A DNA stretch of 64,000 nt from Ypsolopha sequella (GCA_934047225.1 OW203989.1:4873977-4937976), one strand, 5' to 3'; positions 1-11,879 are shown, numbered from the stretch's first letter. Made by a program: numbers and translations. Notes: generated from the letters alone by a model not told the origin.

Positions 1-60
1 AAAACGGCAAAAAAAACATGTCTGTTCTATGGGAGCCCCCTTATATATTTATTTTATTAT

Positions 61-250
61 GGTTTTTAGTATTTTTTGTTATAGCGGCAACAAAAAAACA
101 TCATCTGTCAAAATTTCAACTGTCTAACTATCACGGTTCATTAGATACAGCCTGGTGTCAGACGGACAGACAGACGGATAGACAAATGGACAGCGGAGTC
201 TTAGTAATAGGGTCCCGTTGGTTACCCTTTGGGTACGGAACCCTAAAAAG
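61..250 (+). repeat. Dispersed AGGGTTCCGTACC-type repeat, copy 1
   Basis: The stretch ends in GGGTACGGAACCCTAAAAA. It holds the wording shared with an inverted copy at 14695-14860: a TATAGCGGCAAC block, a CACGGTTCAT block, a run of GACGGACAGACA and a GGGTCCCGTT block. I recognise this as one of the commonest interspersed repeats of lepidopteran genomes, but I do not know its transposon class. The 128-codon open frame across it (18-404) is repeat-derived and is not called as a gene. Confidence 0.7.
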
Positions 251-697
251 ATGCTTTTTGTTTCTTTGTGATTTCCCAAAAAATGAGAATTTTAAATATC
301 GCATATTCGCATTTTCTTTTTTGACTAAAATATACAAAATAAAAAAAGTACTACATTTACAAAGTATTATTAACTCAAACCTGGTTTATTTGTCCAAGAC
401 TTAACCATATGTTTGTGTGTCTAAACCAAATACGGCGACAGTGGCGCTTTGTGGTAGCCTCCTTCACTGTAATTAGTAACTCTACCAAGTGGTATAACCG
501 CTACGTACTCAACTACTAATTTAGCTGCAATTCAATTACAGCTTTACCACAAATCTAACCCGTCTTTGAGTTACATTACAGTACCACACATGATGCTATA
601 CAGAATAATTTAGTGGCATAATCTTTCCTACCTACGTTCAGATACTATTTCGATAAATTCTGAAATCTTCATATATCGTCAAACAGAATGGATCCAA

Positions 698-1133
698 TTA
701 AGGCGATATGTAAAAGTTTTAGCGTCCCTGTTACTCCATATGCGAAAAAACCCTCGGTGCGAGAGGGACGGATTCGTGGAAAAGTAGCAAAAATTCGGTT
801 TTTATTTATATAAAACGTACTAAAGTTGCTATTAAAATTTCGTTTAACCAGGTCCTAGAGACCGTTAGAACCCATTTAATAACCCATCTAATAAAATATA
901 ATTGCAGTCCATATGTTATTCTATATTGTCAAACCAGAAATGGTGTTGAAAAGGGCCTCATTTCAATCAATATTTCTATCGAGCCGAATTTCTCCAATCG
1001 CTTTTCTATTTTAACAGATCCCTAGAAAAAGTTTCCAAAAATAATATACTATTATATCAAAATAATACATTATTTACTTTAGTAGATATGCAAGTTCTTA
1101 AAGTGTCGATTTTTTCCCGTTGCGCCTTATTAA
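698..1133 (+). mobile_element. TTAA-flanked MITE family A, copy 1
   Basis: The copy starts with TTAA followed by GGCGATATG and ends with GCGCCTTATTAA, so the termini are inverted and abut TTAA. Inside is an ACTCCATATGCGAAAAAA block followed by a short palindrome around GTGCGAGAGGGA, shared by all family members in this window (4997, 5995, 24388, 30278 and 59390). It has no coding capacity. A TTAA duplication is typical of piggyBac-type transposition, but the GGCGATA terminus does not look like a classic piggyBac end, so I leave the superfamily open. Confidence 0.65.
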
Positions 1134-1311
1134 ATGAGTCAAATAGTTATCGTAGAGCGGCTTGAAGTATTATTGAAATTAAGTTCAGATAAAAAATAAA
1201 CATTCCCTACAAATTTTCAAGCGTGATTATGAATAAAATTGTTTTTTTTTTACCTAATCATGCCTTCCGTATATTTTTGTATACAATGTGACTTTTTGAT
1301 GATCGTCAAAA

Positions 1312-1517
1312 TTCATACTGGAGGCTTGGTAAGTGATCAGCATCATGAATCGATAACAATTTTTGTGAAATTCGTATAATGAAATTTCGCCTTCCCATAG
1401 TAATTCACTTCCAGTCCTGAGTGAATCACTATGGGAGGTCGAAATTTCATTTTACGAATTTTACAAAAATCGTTATTGTTTAATGATGCTGAACAATTAC
1501 CAAGGCTCAAGTATGAA
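1312..1517. repeat. Long palindrome (foldback MITE-like)
   Basis: Two arms of about 100 bases mirror each other around roughly 1416. ATTCATACTGGAGGCTTGG on the left answers CCAAGGCTCAAGTATGAAT on the right, and GAAATTTCG answers CGAAATTTC near the centre. Imperfect pairing suggests an old foldback insertion. The 74-codon frame on the minus strand here (1343-1567) lies inside the palindrome and is not a credible gene. Confidence 0.7.
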
Positions 1518-1569
1518 TTTGGACGATGTTCACAAATTCGCCTTGTATATGAGGAGTAATAGACCAATA

Positions 1570-2320
1570 AACGTCTATAATATTACTATCTGAGTAATTT
1601 CCGCTCAGCTGTCATATAAATGCTTTAGGTATTTGTGACGTCTTAATGGCTTTGATCTCAATGAAACTTTGCACACATAATATGTCTCTCTTCCCGCACT
1701 CCGACACATCTCTTATCAAGAGGTGCAAAATGGTGAGATATTTAAAAAGCGCCCAATTTGTGAAATAGTTTCAGGTAAAAACCGTTTTCCATGAAACAGT
1801 AACTGTTTATTTATTGAAACTTAATCTTCTTTGTATGAATGACGTCTATATTTCTCTCTTTTTTTATTTCCCTTATATATAAAAATTATACAACTTGTGC
1901 TCTACTTTGCGTAAAAACGAGGCAAAATTCGCAATATCCTGACAGCCATTATGATGTTGTTTCACCAAATGTTGCTTTTTGGGCTGTATAGAGACGTAAT
2001 TAGATGCCGCTAGATGATAGTTATGCAAAAAAAATATTCAGAAAATATGCTCTTGACTTCACAATTAGTTTTTACCTTTTGTATGAATCTTGAGAAAAAT
2101 TTAAAGGGGCCTCTTAAGTCGTCAATATTCCGTTTGTCAAAGGCAAGGTTCAAATACTCGTTCTTTGATTATTCAATCAAAGTATTCGTTTCTTATCCGC
2201 ACAGCTGAGATGTGGGTTCCCTACAGGTATTTGTTTATCCGGATATTTATTACCCAATTTCTTTAAAAGAAGAGTAAACAGGTACTTTCTAGGCGGTCAC
2301 GCTTCATACTACGTCTTTTT
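1570..2320. other. Gene-free AT-rich sequence
   Basis: I see no gene, tRNA or named repeat here. A 64-codon frame at 2014-2208 has no recognisable content. Confidence 0.5.
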
Positions 2321-2334
2321 GATGCATACGGCTT

Positions 2335-2795
2335 CAACCGCACCTCGGTACTCATCTCTCACAACGACAAACCTTCAACTTCGCCTCGCTACTCATCTCT
2401 CACAACAAAAAACCTTCAACCGCAATTCGCTACTCATCTCTCATAAAAACAAACCTTCAACCGCGCCTCGCTACTTATCTCTCACAACAACAAACCTTCA
2501 ACCACGCCTCGCTACTCATCTCTCACAACAAAAAACCTTCAACCGCGTGTCGCTACTCATCTCTCACAACAATAAACCTTCAACCGCACCTTGCTACTTA
2601 TCTCTCACAACAACAAACCTTCAACCACGCCTCGCTACTCATCTCTCACAACAACAAACCTTCAACCGCAATTCGCTACTCATCTCTCATAAAAACAAAC
2701 CTTCAACCATGCCTCGCTACTTATCTCTCACAACAACAAACCTTCAACCGCGCTTCGCTACTCATCTCTCACAACAACAAACCTTCAAAACCTCT
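2335..2795 (+). repeat. 41-bp minisatellite, about 11 copies
   Basis: A unit reading approximately CTCGCTACTCATCTCTCACA then ACAACAAACCTTCAACCGCGC recurs every 41 bases. Variants such as CGCAATTCG, CGCGTGTCG and CACACCTTG show point divergence among units. Because 41 is not a multiple of three and the unit lacks stops in all three frames, it produces a 173-codon frame (2319-2840) whose protein repeats every 41 residues. That frame is a by-product of the repeat. Confidence 0.9.
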
Positions 2796-2844
2796 TCTTC
2801 CGCAGAAGTGGATATAATAAAATTAATTTCGTTCTTCTAATGAA

Positions 2845-3230
2845 CTTATAAAAGTTGGTTGCTAGCATCCTCGCTTGAAGAGCAAGTTAAAATCTTTGAG
2901 CAGTAATTTTAAAGCTTCCTTCAGGAAACTCAGGGAGTTTCTCTTGCAACAGTTTAAAGACGAACATAAAGACACTATATAACACTTGAAGTTTTGTTAT
3001 ATTGTTACCTTCTAGGTAGAGTTTTTATCAACTTTGCCATTACTGGCCATTGCAAGTTACGGTAACTTATTTACTACTACAGTTATGTGGTCAATCAAAT
3101 GTTACAATTATTTGTTAGACATTAGACCAATTTTGACAAATGAGTTTAAAAAGTAATTGAAATTTTAAAACAAAAGAAAAAAATACTGGTAAAAAGATAT
3201 CAATTTAATTATTATTAGAGTGCACGGCAA
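2845..3230. other. Gene-free AT-rich sequence
   Basis: Nothing recognisable is visible here on either strand. Confidence 0.45.
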
Positions 3231-3234
3231 AAAA

Positions 3235-3375
3235 ATATTTTTGAAAAAAATTCTCGGTTCAGGATTTGAACCTGCGACCTCCTGCTTACATGACACGTTA
3301 GTTTATAATGCACTCTAATAATAATTAGAGTATTCAAAGCAATAGATTTCTCAAAAAAACATATAATCTTAGATA
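3235..3375 (-). repeat. tRNA-like interspersed repeat (SINE fragment)
   Basis: The minus strand carries a tRNA B-box/T-loop-like block (complement of GGTTCAGGATTTGAACCTGC). It is followed by a TAATGCACTCTAATAATAA segment and an AAAAACATATAATCTT segment, which recur at 13170-13255. A related block occurs three times in tandem inside the Maverick at 57320-57600. There is no complete tRNA cloverleaf. Confidence 0.5.
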
Positions 3376-4206
3376 TAAAATTATTCAAAGTAGGCTATTA
3401 GATGAATCACATCACAAAAATACAAATTTGGTGAATGCCAAACCAAAAAATTCAAATGTAATTGCATACCATCATGATGGATATTTAAAAACAGAATGAC
3501 AAGTCAAACACAGAAATATATAAAATATGTATTAGTATCGGACAAGCATAGTCAAAGTATAAAATCCGTTTTAAGTAGAGTTTTTAAAAACTTGGTAGGG
3601 TTCATGATGATAATCGAGCTCAAGTAAGCTGCGGGGTCGATAGGGCGAAAAAATGGAGGGGTCCGTGTAAAAGAAATAAAAAGTGCAATTCAGCATTTCA
3701 CGTCACGTCGGCAGCGTAGCGTCATGATTTTCATTTTATTTTGCTGCTACTTTTCTATAATAGTACACATTTCTTAAAACTGTACATGAGCCTAGAGCAT
3801 GAACAACACCAGACTTTCCAGGATTCGTTTGAAGAAATTCGGAGCCACCTTTTATTGAAAAAAAAAAATTGATTTATTGATATTTTATCTAAGGATTATA
3901 TTTATAAACAATGTATGAAGATTTATACTTTTGTCAAAAAATAATGTTTTCCACCCTCTTTTTTTATTTTCAAACGTTTGTTACAAGAACGCGGTTAAAA
4001 GATCAACTTGATTTTTTTTTCATAAAATAAGTAATAGATGGGATATGGGAATATGAAGGGATTCTACTTAAATCCAATTTTTTTTTTCTCAACGATATAT
4101 TTCAGTATTTTTGAAAATTTGTTTAATCACAGTGCGGCTGTGCAATAGCAAAACATTAGCACTTCCAGAAGCGAAAACAGGTTTTTACAATGATTAATTT
4201 ACTTTT
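3376..4206. other. Gene-free AT-rich sequence
   Basis: This is AT-rich DNA with A and T tracts and no open frame worth naming. The right end leads directly into a LINE tail at 4207. Confidence 0.4.
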
Positions 4207-4311
4207 CATGGTGCACGACTCTGGAACCGTTTGCCGCTTTCTATAGAAAAGTTAAGAAATGTAAACTCATTCAAGATCAAAGTGAAGCAATTTTTCATTC
4301 CGAATACATAG
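4207..4311 (+). pseudogene. Non-LTR retrotransposon (LINE) reverse transcriptase C-terminus
   Basis: Read in frame from 4207, the translation is H-G-A-R-L-W-N-R-L-P-L-S-I-E and continues to VNSFKIKVKQFFI before a TAG stop at 4309-4311. The pattern RLWNxLPxxI followed by SFKxxLK is the usual last 35 residues of jockey/CR1-like LINE reverse transcriptases. Everything upstream is missing, which fits 5' truncation. A second, longer tail of the same type lies at 25232-25438. Only the tail is visible, so the clade cannot be named. Confidence 0.7.
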
Positions 4312-4842
4312 TAAAACTTCATCTAAATATCCCGCCCTTATTTTTATTTGAGTATGTATTTATATGTTAATGTGTATTTCATATATATTTTTATTTTAAG
4401 TACGTTTATGTATTTCTTGTTTAGTATGTATATGTTAAGCAATAAAATTCTATTATTATGTTAACATTGTGTAAATTTAGTTTATAATAATTTATTATCA
4501 TTTACAATACACCTTTTTATGTAAGTTTCTTATTATCTTTTCTGGGGGAAGGTCGGGAAATTTTTCTCGTCTTTGTTGTTGATTGGGTCTCTAGCGGTTT
4601 TACAATAAATTTCATATCGCAGCGCAGAATGGCGGTGTTATAATGTAATATTATGCAGTCTAGGTACTTATAAAACTGCTTTTGATGTTGCAATTGCCTT
4701 TTTACAGTATGGGAGTAGATAAAACAAATTCTAACAATCTCACACGGATCTCGAGACCGTAACTTGTCCAGTTTGTCCATGGTCATCTTCAAGACCCTTC
4801 CGTAATTTGTTACTACTTCATACAACATCTATAGTACTGTAC

Positions 4843-4955
4843 AACCCGGCCGAGTTAACTTGGCACCCCGCTTTCCTTGTCCTTGCTGCGATCGCTCATA
4901 CTACAGGATATATTTATCTCTCGCTCCCCAGGTGCCAAGTTAACTCGGCCGGGTT
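4843..4955. mobile_element. Short MITE with 25-bp terminal inverted repeats
   Basis: AACCCGGCCGAGTTAACTTG plus GCACC at the left is mirrored by GGTGCCAAGTTAACTCGGCC plus GGGTT at the right. The arms are about 25 bases each, match perfectly, and enclose about 63 bases. No coding capacity. The perfect arms suggest a young insertion. Target duplication is not clear. Confidence 0.75.
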
Positions 4956-4996
4956 TATATCTAGTAATGCACATATTGAACGACAATATACCTAAT

Positions 4997-5583
4997 TTAA
5001 GGCAACATATAAAAATAAAATCGGGTCCTTCTTTTCTGTATATTTCATGAAATAGCGGGAAAACTTGAAAAAATCTGATACATGTATTTTGACTATGAAA
5101 TCTAGGGTTTTGTTTTGGAAAACGTATCGGATAAAATTAAGATTATATCATTTCAGCATAGAAAGTAAATCTGGATGTGAGAAGCTCTGAACCGGGATTA
5201 GAACCCAGGACCTCTCGCTTACCGGGGGATTGCTCTACCAGCTGAGCTATCTAGGTCTCAACATAACTAGTGAATTTACCGATGTGCTTTACCATATCGA
5301 TATCGATTTTTCCTCCATAGAAATAATTGTTGAAATTAAGTCTTTAAACACACTTTTTCTCATCGTTTGACGAATAGAAACATACGGATCTCAAACATAT
5401 TTAATTATGTTCGTTTCAACAATATCTTTAGGTAGATTTTAGATTTTGGAAGTTTTGCTAGCTATATTAGTTTTTTTATATATATAACTTTTTTCCCTTT
5501 CGCCCTGAATCCACTCCTCTCGCACTGTGCGTTTTTTCGCTTAGAGTGACAGTGACAAAAATAAAATTCGCATAGCCTGTTAA
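4997..5583 (-). mobile_element. TTAA-flanked MITE family A, copy 2, carrying a SINE fragment
   Basis: TTAA followed by GGCAACATAT on the left and CATAGCCTGTTAA on the right bound a family A copy. It is about 165 bp longer than its relatives because it contains a tRNA-headed SINE piece at about 5150-5310. Internal family blocks (CACACTTTTTCTCATCGTTTGACGAATAG) match copies 4 and 5. Confidence 0.55.
5150..5310 (-). repeat. tRNA-headed SINE fragment nested in MITE family A
   Basis: On the minus strand a tRNA A-box-like block (TAGCTCAGCTGGTAGAGC) is followed by a B-box-like block (GGTTCTAATCCCGGTTC). The wording GGATGTGAGAAGCTCTGAAC adjoining it recurs at 23572-23622. The anticodon arm does not fold, so this is a SINE head rather than a functional tRNA. 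Confidence 0.6.
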
Positions 5584-5957
5584 GTTTAAAACCTTAATTT
5601 TTATGTACTTAAGTAAATATGCAATATCTTGTCTGCAAACTATTTAAATGATACATTTTATCCATACCTTCCCAATTACAAAAATTAAAAGCATCCTATA
5701 TGAGGTGGATGAAACAAAATTAATACCCATAATTAAAAGTAAATGTAGATTTACAACAATAGTTAACAATTTTACCTCCAAAGCCATTTGGAAACCCATA
5801 TCGAGGCCAAAATAGGTTTTTAATCATATTTTAATAGCTCTACAGTGGTTAAGCGTCGGTCATAAATGAGCCACAGTTTCGAAGGGATCACTATCTACAA
5901 AATTATTGAGTTTATTTAGATAATTTACTAATGTATCTTTTTTTACGTATTTCTTCA

Positions 5958-5994
5958 ACGGTAGCTCAGTGGGTAGAATGCCGGAATTTCAATC
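5958..5994 (+). repeat. SINE, 5' part, interrupted by a MITE
   Basis: ACGGTAGCTCAGTGGGTAGA is a tRNA A-box head matching the intact SINE at 28546. The SINE stops at TTAA (5995) and resumes at 6412 with GACCCAAGTTCG, exactly where the intact copy continues. The SINE was therefore split by MITE copy 3. Confidence 0.75.
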
Positions 5995-6411
5995 TTAAGG
6001 CGCTAAGGAAAAAAAATCGACACTTTTAGTTACTTCACTAAATAATGCATAATTTTTATAAAATAGTATATTAATTTTGGAATCTTTTTCGAGTAACCAG
6101 TTATACAGAAACGCGATTGGAGCAATTCGGCTTGATACAAATATTCATTGAAATGAGGTCTTTTTCGACACCAATTCTCTTGGTTTGAGAATTTGGAATG
6201 ACATAATGGACTGCAATTAAAATGTATTAGATGGGTTTTAACAGTATCTATAGGACCTAGTTAAACGAAATTTTGATAGCAACTTCAGTACATTTGATAT
6301 TAATAAAAAACCGACTTTTTGCTACTTTTCCTCGAATCCCTCTTTCTCGCACTGAGGGTTTTTTCGCATATTGAGTAACAGTGACGCTTAAACATTTACA
6401 TATCGCCTTAA
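5995..6411 (-). mobile_element. TTAA-flanked MITE family A, copy 3, inserted in a SINE
   Basis: TTAAGGCGCTAAGG on the left and CATATCGCCTTAA on the right bound a 417-bp copy. Internal wording (the GCGAAAAAACCCTCAGTGCGAG palindrome on the minus strand) matches copies 1 and 6. Deleting one TTAA plus the body would restore a continuous SINE, which fixes the insertion boundaries and confirms the 4-bp TTAA duplication. Confidence 0.75.
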
Positions 6412-6560
6412 GACCCAAGTTCGTATCCAGTTCTAGCATGTAATAATGAGATTTTATGAATTTTTGTGCTTATAATTACCACTTGTTGAACTGTGAAGGA
6501 AAACACCGTATGGTAAACCTGCACGCTTGAATTCTTCGGCGATACATCGATATTTTTATC
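6412..6560 (+). repeat. SINE, 3' part, interrupted by a MITE
   Basis: This continues the SINE head at 5958-5994. GACCCAAGTTCGTATCCAG is the B-box half. It is followed by the body segment TACCACTTGTTGAACTGTGA and AAACCTGCACG, both present in the copy at 28546-28860. Confidence 0.65.
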
Positions 6561-6790
6561 ATATTTTTAATATATTCGGTATAATTTTCATAAAATTTGA
6601 AATTGAATTTGAATTTAATTATGTAGTGGCAATATTGTGGACAAACCGACGGAAAAGAAAGTGATCTTATAAGGTTCCGGTCTTCCATGACGATGTAACG
6701 GAACCCTAAAAAATAAAAAATATATTTCATATGGCGGATAAAGATAAATATGCTTTTAATAAGGATGCTCTATAAATAACGTGGCTTTTT

Positions 6791-7213
6791 AACCGACTTC
6801 AAAAAAGGAGGAGGTTGTCAATTCTAGCGTATTTTTTTTTGGCGTTGTTGCTCCATAACTCCGTCTTTTCTGAACCGATTTGAATAAGATTCTTTTTTTG
6901 TTTGGAAGAGTGTGCTTTCAGGTATGTCCCATTTTGAGTTTCGTCATAATCTGATTCATTCTTCAGTATTGAAGACCTTCAGAGATAGAAACCGACTTCT
7001 ATCTTCCTGAAACATTATATACATGTTATCTAGAAGTCGGCGTATTCCCTACGATATAGCAACATAAAAACTAATATGAGAGCGCCGATTTCTAGATAAC
7101 ATATGTTTTAGGAATAAAGAAGTCGGCAAAAGTGTTGTTTCGGTACTATCAGTCATTATACAATTATTTTTAACTTTTTAGTGAATGACTGTTAATTACA
7201 TTTGAAGTCGGTT
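6791..7213. mobile_element. ACCGACTTC-ended dispersed repeat
   Basis: The element begins AACCGACTTCAAAAAAGGAG and ends TTTGAAGTCGGTT, giving inverted termini of about 12 bases. The GGAGGAGGTTGTCAATTCTA wording after the left end is, to my knowledge, a very common lepidopteran repeat signature. Additional AGAAGTCGGC blocks inside indicate internal inverted repeats. No coding capacity. Confidence 0.65.
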
Positions 7214-7740
7214 TTTATTTTTTTAGTTAAAAGTTGATTTTATAAATATGATAATATGAGGCCGAAGTATGCTTTAATTGATGTGACTACGCTCTTTATA
7301 AAAGTGAATAAATAAATTCGTTTATTAATTTTCGAAATGTAAATGGACGCGGCCATTTTGAATTCATTTAAAAGATCCGTGTAATAAAATTGCATTAATG
7401 CTCTCAATCACCCAGAATGAAAGGGCATTGATATCTTTGCAAAGACTTTTAGAGAATTTTACGGTATCTTGCTTTTATTTTTACAATTTAAATGTTTCTT
7501 TACTTTACCTATATGATTATACGATTTATAGTGAAATACATCGATTGGGAAAGTCAACAAAATTATTAAAGTGCGTTTACAAGATAAATAGGGTTGTTTC
7601 CCCAGCGATGTATTTCGTTAAAAACCATTAATGAGGACTGTGTTTTTCATAAGTTTCCGAGGGCACACATATTGTAGTGACACGCCATCTTTGTTTCTTA
7701 GGCAAAATGCACACTACGCCCTCGTGAGCGGTCACCTGCA
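7214..7740. other. Gene-free stretch with one unremarkable frame
   Basis: A 77-codon plus-strand frame at 7398-7631 has no recognisable domain, no promoter context and AT-rich composition like its surroundings. I do not call it a gene. Confidence 0.35.
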
Positions 7741-7742
7741 TT

Positions 7743-7800
7743 AGCATAGACTAAGTATTACTACGTATAGACCAACAACTCCCATACATCAAAGCGTAGC
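7743..7800 (+). repeat. Inverted repeat pair, left member
   Basis: GCATAGACTAAGTATTACTA and following bases are answered in inverted orientation at 9715-9770. The pair brackets about 2 kb. This could be the termini of a composite element or two unrelated copies of one repeat. Confidence 0.45.
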
Positions 7801-7939
7801 AAATTTTTTACGCGCCCTTACAACACCAAGTGTCGCCAAGTGTTGCAAATAAGCATAATTTGTTTAATTGGCTGCAAGTACACTCTCATGGTTACCAAGT
7901 AAACATGTGGCTGTAATAGCTTTGCTTAGAAAAATTTGA

Positions 7940-8320
7940 TTGCTAAATTGGCAACTTTTATCCATCCATCCATCAGCCTAGTTCGTCCACTACTGGACAT
8001 AAGCCTTTTCAGGACTTTGCCACTCCCGGCGGTCATCCTGCAAGAATTTCCCATACTCACACACGCTGGGCAGGCGGGTTTGTGAACGCGGTGCCGGAAC
8101 CCTCGCACCAGTGACGCCGCTGCCCGTCATCAGTCTGTTCCATATAAGGCCCGGTTATTAGGGATGGATATACCGCCATCCATCGGTCCTAGGCATGGTA
8201 GGCCTCCTGGTTTTTTGCCCGTGAGCTGTCCTCATACTCTCCCCCGAATAACTTCGAGGGAGTCTCCAAGTAAGATGGGGGTACCTCCACAGTCGAGACC
8301 GGCATCAGCTCTACCACCTG
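7940..8320 (-). repeat. Dispersed CCACTACTGGACATA repeat fragment
   Basis: The segment containing CAGCCTAGTTCGTCCACTAC and TGGACATAAGCC is a familiar lepidopteran interspersed sequence, here GC-richer than its surroundings. A 60-codon minus-strand frame through it (7926-8108) is the usual spurious frame of this repeat. I cannot assign a class with certainty. Confidence 0.5.
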
Positions 8321-8339
8321 TTAAATTGGTAACATTAAA

Positions 8340-9714
8340 GTAGTCACAATGTAATAAGTCCGTTTTGACATATGTCATCGCAACGTATCTATGGATGTGA
8401 AACATGCAAATCGGTAACTATGTCAACCGATTCTCACGAGAAATCGATTCAAAATATTATGAGTTTGTTATCGTTTGAAATATTTTCAAGTTTATTGGTT
8501 ATAATTTCCAGAATAAACATAATTGCCAAGGTCAACGTGAAAGAAAATATAAACAGTTAAAAAGTAAAGCCTAAAGTCACAAGAAAAAAAAAACACAAAA
8601 AACAAACTGGAGCACACGACTTCCAATATGGTGATAGAAAGATATTTCGGGTGCTAAAACCAGCTTTTAATTTTTTTTTTCTACGAAAAGAATCTGAAAT
8701 GGAAATTCTTACGTGCCAGTAATATTTTGTAATGTTGTACTTCACTGACCTCAAATTAGATAGAGGTCAGTGCGTCGATAGATATAAAATACTGGCCAGT
8801 AAGAAAAATATGTAGGCTTCAAGATGAAAAAAATTGCTCCTTGCCTTATAAAAAAAAATACTGCCATATTACTTACCAGCCAATCTGTCTATTGATAGGA
8901 TGTTTTATGGAAAACTGCCTGTAAACCAATTCATTATTAAAAAAATGGGACTTCAAGCAATAAATCCATGTTTTTTATATATTTTTTTTTGTTTTTGTAA
9001 ACTATAAGTTTAAAAGCCAAGTGGTATTATATAGCACAATGATTATATTATATTTTTCGGTATACGCGACACCGTTACAAATACATGCAAATGTTCAAAT
9101 CTAAAAAGTTCATATTTGCAAAAAAAAAAAAAAAAAATTTAAACTTGGCTTTTTGTGTACTGGTCTCACAAAAGCTAATTACATATCATTACAATTATTT
9201 TATCAATATTAAAACAAGTTAATTATTTTCACGTGGAATCGAATTGAGTCCGTGAAATTAGGGGATTATCTGGTTACAACACTATTATTAAGAAAAAAAT
9301 TACTGAGAATGTAACTGTTTTTGAGACATTGTGTAGTAATTCAAAATTGCATTTTATTTTGGAATATGCGTGAAAATAATACTTGAAATATGTTCCGTGA
9401 TAATTAAATAACGTTTATTTATTTTCTTTAAACCCAATAAGTTAATAATTATTTGTTAACCGTTTCATTTATTACATGTAAAGTTATATTATATGGTCGT
9501 ACTTATCTGTCAAAACGGGCCTCTTATTTTGTGGCAACTGTAACAGTGAATATTTCAGCGCCATCTATTATCGAAGTGGGAATTATTTTTGTTACGTACA
9601 TCGCTGTGCCACTAGCGTCACCAATCGGTCTTTTTTAGCATCGTGTTCTTTAGAAGATTTAGCAACGCCATCTAGATTTCGTTAGAATTTTACACCTTTT
9701 TTGTGGCAACAAAC
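8340..9714. other. Gene-free AT-rich sequence
   Basis: Several short frames (for example 8372-8560, 8557-8754, 9453-9638) lack recognisable content. An A-tract sits at 9120-9137. There is no supported gene. Confidence 0.4.
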
Positions 9715-9770
9715 TGATGTATGGAAACTGCTAGTCTATACGTAGTAACACTTAGTCTATGGCATTACTA
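9715..9770 (-). repeat. Inverted repeat pair, right member
   Basis: TGATGTATGG and ACGTAGTAACACTTAGTCTA are the inverted counterpart of 7743-7800. Confidence 0.45.
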
Positions 9771-11715
9771 TCTTGTGTATTAAGGCTAGACATTAACTTT
9801 TAACTGGGCTGGAAAAAGCGTATTTATTAAAACTCATTCCAAAGTTTCACACTTTCAAAAATCTTAAAAAAAAATCTATCAATGTAAAATATAAGTATCT
9901 GCAATTATGGACTGCACGAAGATTAATATTTTAGAAACTTGTAGTGAATCAAATTCAACATTTTAATTATTGTTCAAATATATTTTATTTAAATATTATT
10001 TATTTTTTAAATTTCCTTCCGAAACCATTTTCAAGCAAGCGATTGTCTTTACAAATTTTAGGTTTGTTTTAGTGAACTTAAAACTTTATTTTACTAATTG
10101 ATCTCCATGTCAATGATTCCAAGGCAGAACTAATCAACTGTCAGCCACTTGCAGACTGCCTGCTGCCCATCGAAGATGTCAACCATTAATCTTTTTTTTG
10201 CTCAACCAACTTTCACGGTGGGAGATTGTTAGGTTTTTCACGAAGGAAAGTTTAAGAAGGGAGGTGAAATATTTTGAGGGTTACAGGAGAAAAAGCTTTG
10301 AAAATGTTATATGTTTTCGTACTTTCTACATTTTTTATGTTAAAAATAAGGTAAGGTATAAACGCAAGACTCAGATAATAACGGCGTAAAATTATAAATC
10401 TAAACATATAATCTGAAAATTAAGTTACTTAATTTTGTTCACAAATTCCTATAAATTCTCTCCATACATTTTAAGCTCCGAATCCATTCTATCCCAAAAG
10501 AAAAAATAACACTCAATCGGAACTCAAAGCATCCAAATCAATTTCTCATACAATAATCTCTTAGCCAAACATAGAAAACCGACACAATTTCTTAGAGTGC
10601 GTTCGTTCCCTGGGCTGAAATAAAACACTCTTAATATTATGACTTGAGGTCATAATTTCGTGTTATACCGGTTTCGTATAACCGATAACTCTGTGGATTG
10701 ATCTATACTGAGCTGCGGTATGGTTTGGAGTATTTGAAATGATAACACGTTTCTAATCCAATACACTTTGGATAGCTATTTATATTGATAAGTAGCAAAA
10801 TAATAACACTAAAAATATTTAAAAAATACCAGTTAGAAATATGAATGATTCATTGTACATATGATAGCATGAAAGACGGCGTTTAAATCATTGACACCTA
10901 GAGAACTTAAATTGCGGACGACTACATTATTTTTTGCGTGGTATATTAGTCATTCGTCCGTAACCGACTTACGGACAGACTCCGTAACAGACTCATTATC
11001 GCCTCACCTGCTTTGACTCTCCTGCTTTCTTTGCGAACGCGCTCCGTCAAATAAGGTTTGATTGACCAAGTGCATTAAAAAACATCTAAGTCCAGCATAC
11101 ATGTGAGAATTGTGATAGTCAACAATACACAGAAATTTAGACGAAAGCCGATTTCGTATTTGCTGCGAGTTGCAATCAATATAGCTATTCGAGTTTGACA
11201 ATACGCGTTCGGGTTATATAAATAACTGTAATCCGATAACTTTATGTCGGTTCGACTTCGCTTTGAGATTTCCTTTGCCCTGTGTGGTTGGAAATATTAT
11301 TTTCCTTCACTATTTTAGTTATTTTATTGCGCGTCGACCAAGGTTTTGTTGTATTTATTTGTAGTAGTTTCGTTTTAGCTTGTGGTTTTTACTACTTTTC
11401 ACTAGATATAACCCGTGGTTTTGCTTGTGTGGTAATAGTAAGAAACTTAACTCTTAAATGCGTAAGATTTTATTATTTTATGTGAAAACGGTGATAGAAA
11501 AATACAAAAAACTATTGTAAAAAAGAAAAAAATTGGTTGAAACGGGGTTTTTACAAATAAAAACAGAAAAAAAACGAACTTTATTAGCTTTAACATTTCA
11601 TTTTTTTATTTTGTTTTTTAGATTCTGGTATACATATAGAACTCTTTGACATTACTATCAAAAAACTATAAAACGATGTGCAAGCAGAATATTTATAATA
11701 GACGCAATTTATTAA
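9771..11715. other. Gene-free AT-rich sequence
   Basis: Short frames at 10198-10389, 11004-11201 and 11282-11485 show no domain or conserved motif. I see no RNA gene. Confidence 0.4.
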
Positions 11716-11718
11716 CAG

Positions 11719-11879
11719 CGGGTCTACCGCGTAATTCTCATTTTCATCAACATCAACATGAGATTGAAATTTGTCGCGCGTGCGACGACGCCCGCCTAAC
11801 ATGCCATCTCTTTTGCACGCGTTGAATTTCGCATGCATTTGCTTGAAGTTGATACAAATGAGAATTACGCGGTCGAGCC
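11719..11879. mobile_element. Small MITE with ~23-bp inverted ends
   Basis: CGGGTCTACCGCGTAATTCT near 11719 is mirrored by GAATTACGCGGTCGAGCCC near 11879. The enclosed 110 bases are comparatively GC-rich. An 82-codon minus-strand frame (11590-11838) overlaps it and is not supported as a gene. Confidence 0.55.

Noticed and set aside
2319..2840. 173-codon frame with 41-residue protein repeats
   Set aside because: It is entirely a translation of a 41-bp minisatellite that lacks stops in all frames; there is no promoter, homology or unique sequence.
5171..5260. Possible tRNA gene on the minus strand
   Set aside because: The A- and B-box blocks are good, but the anticodon and acceptor stems do not pair and the sequence recurs as a SINE head.
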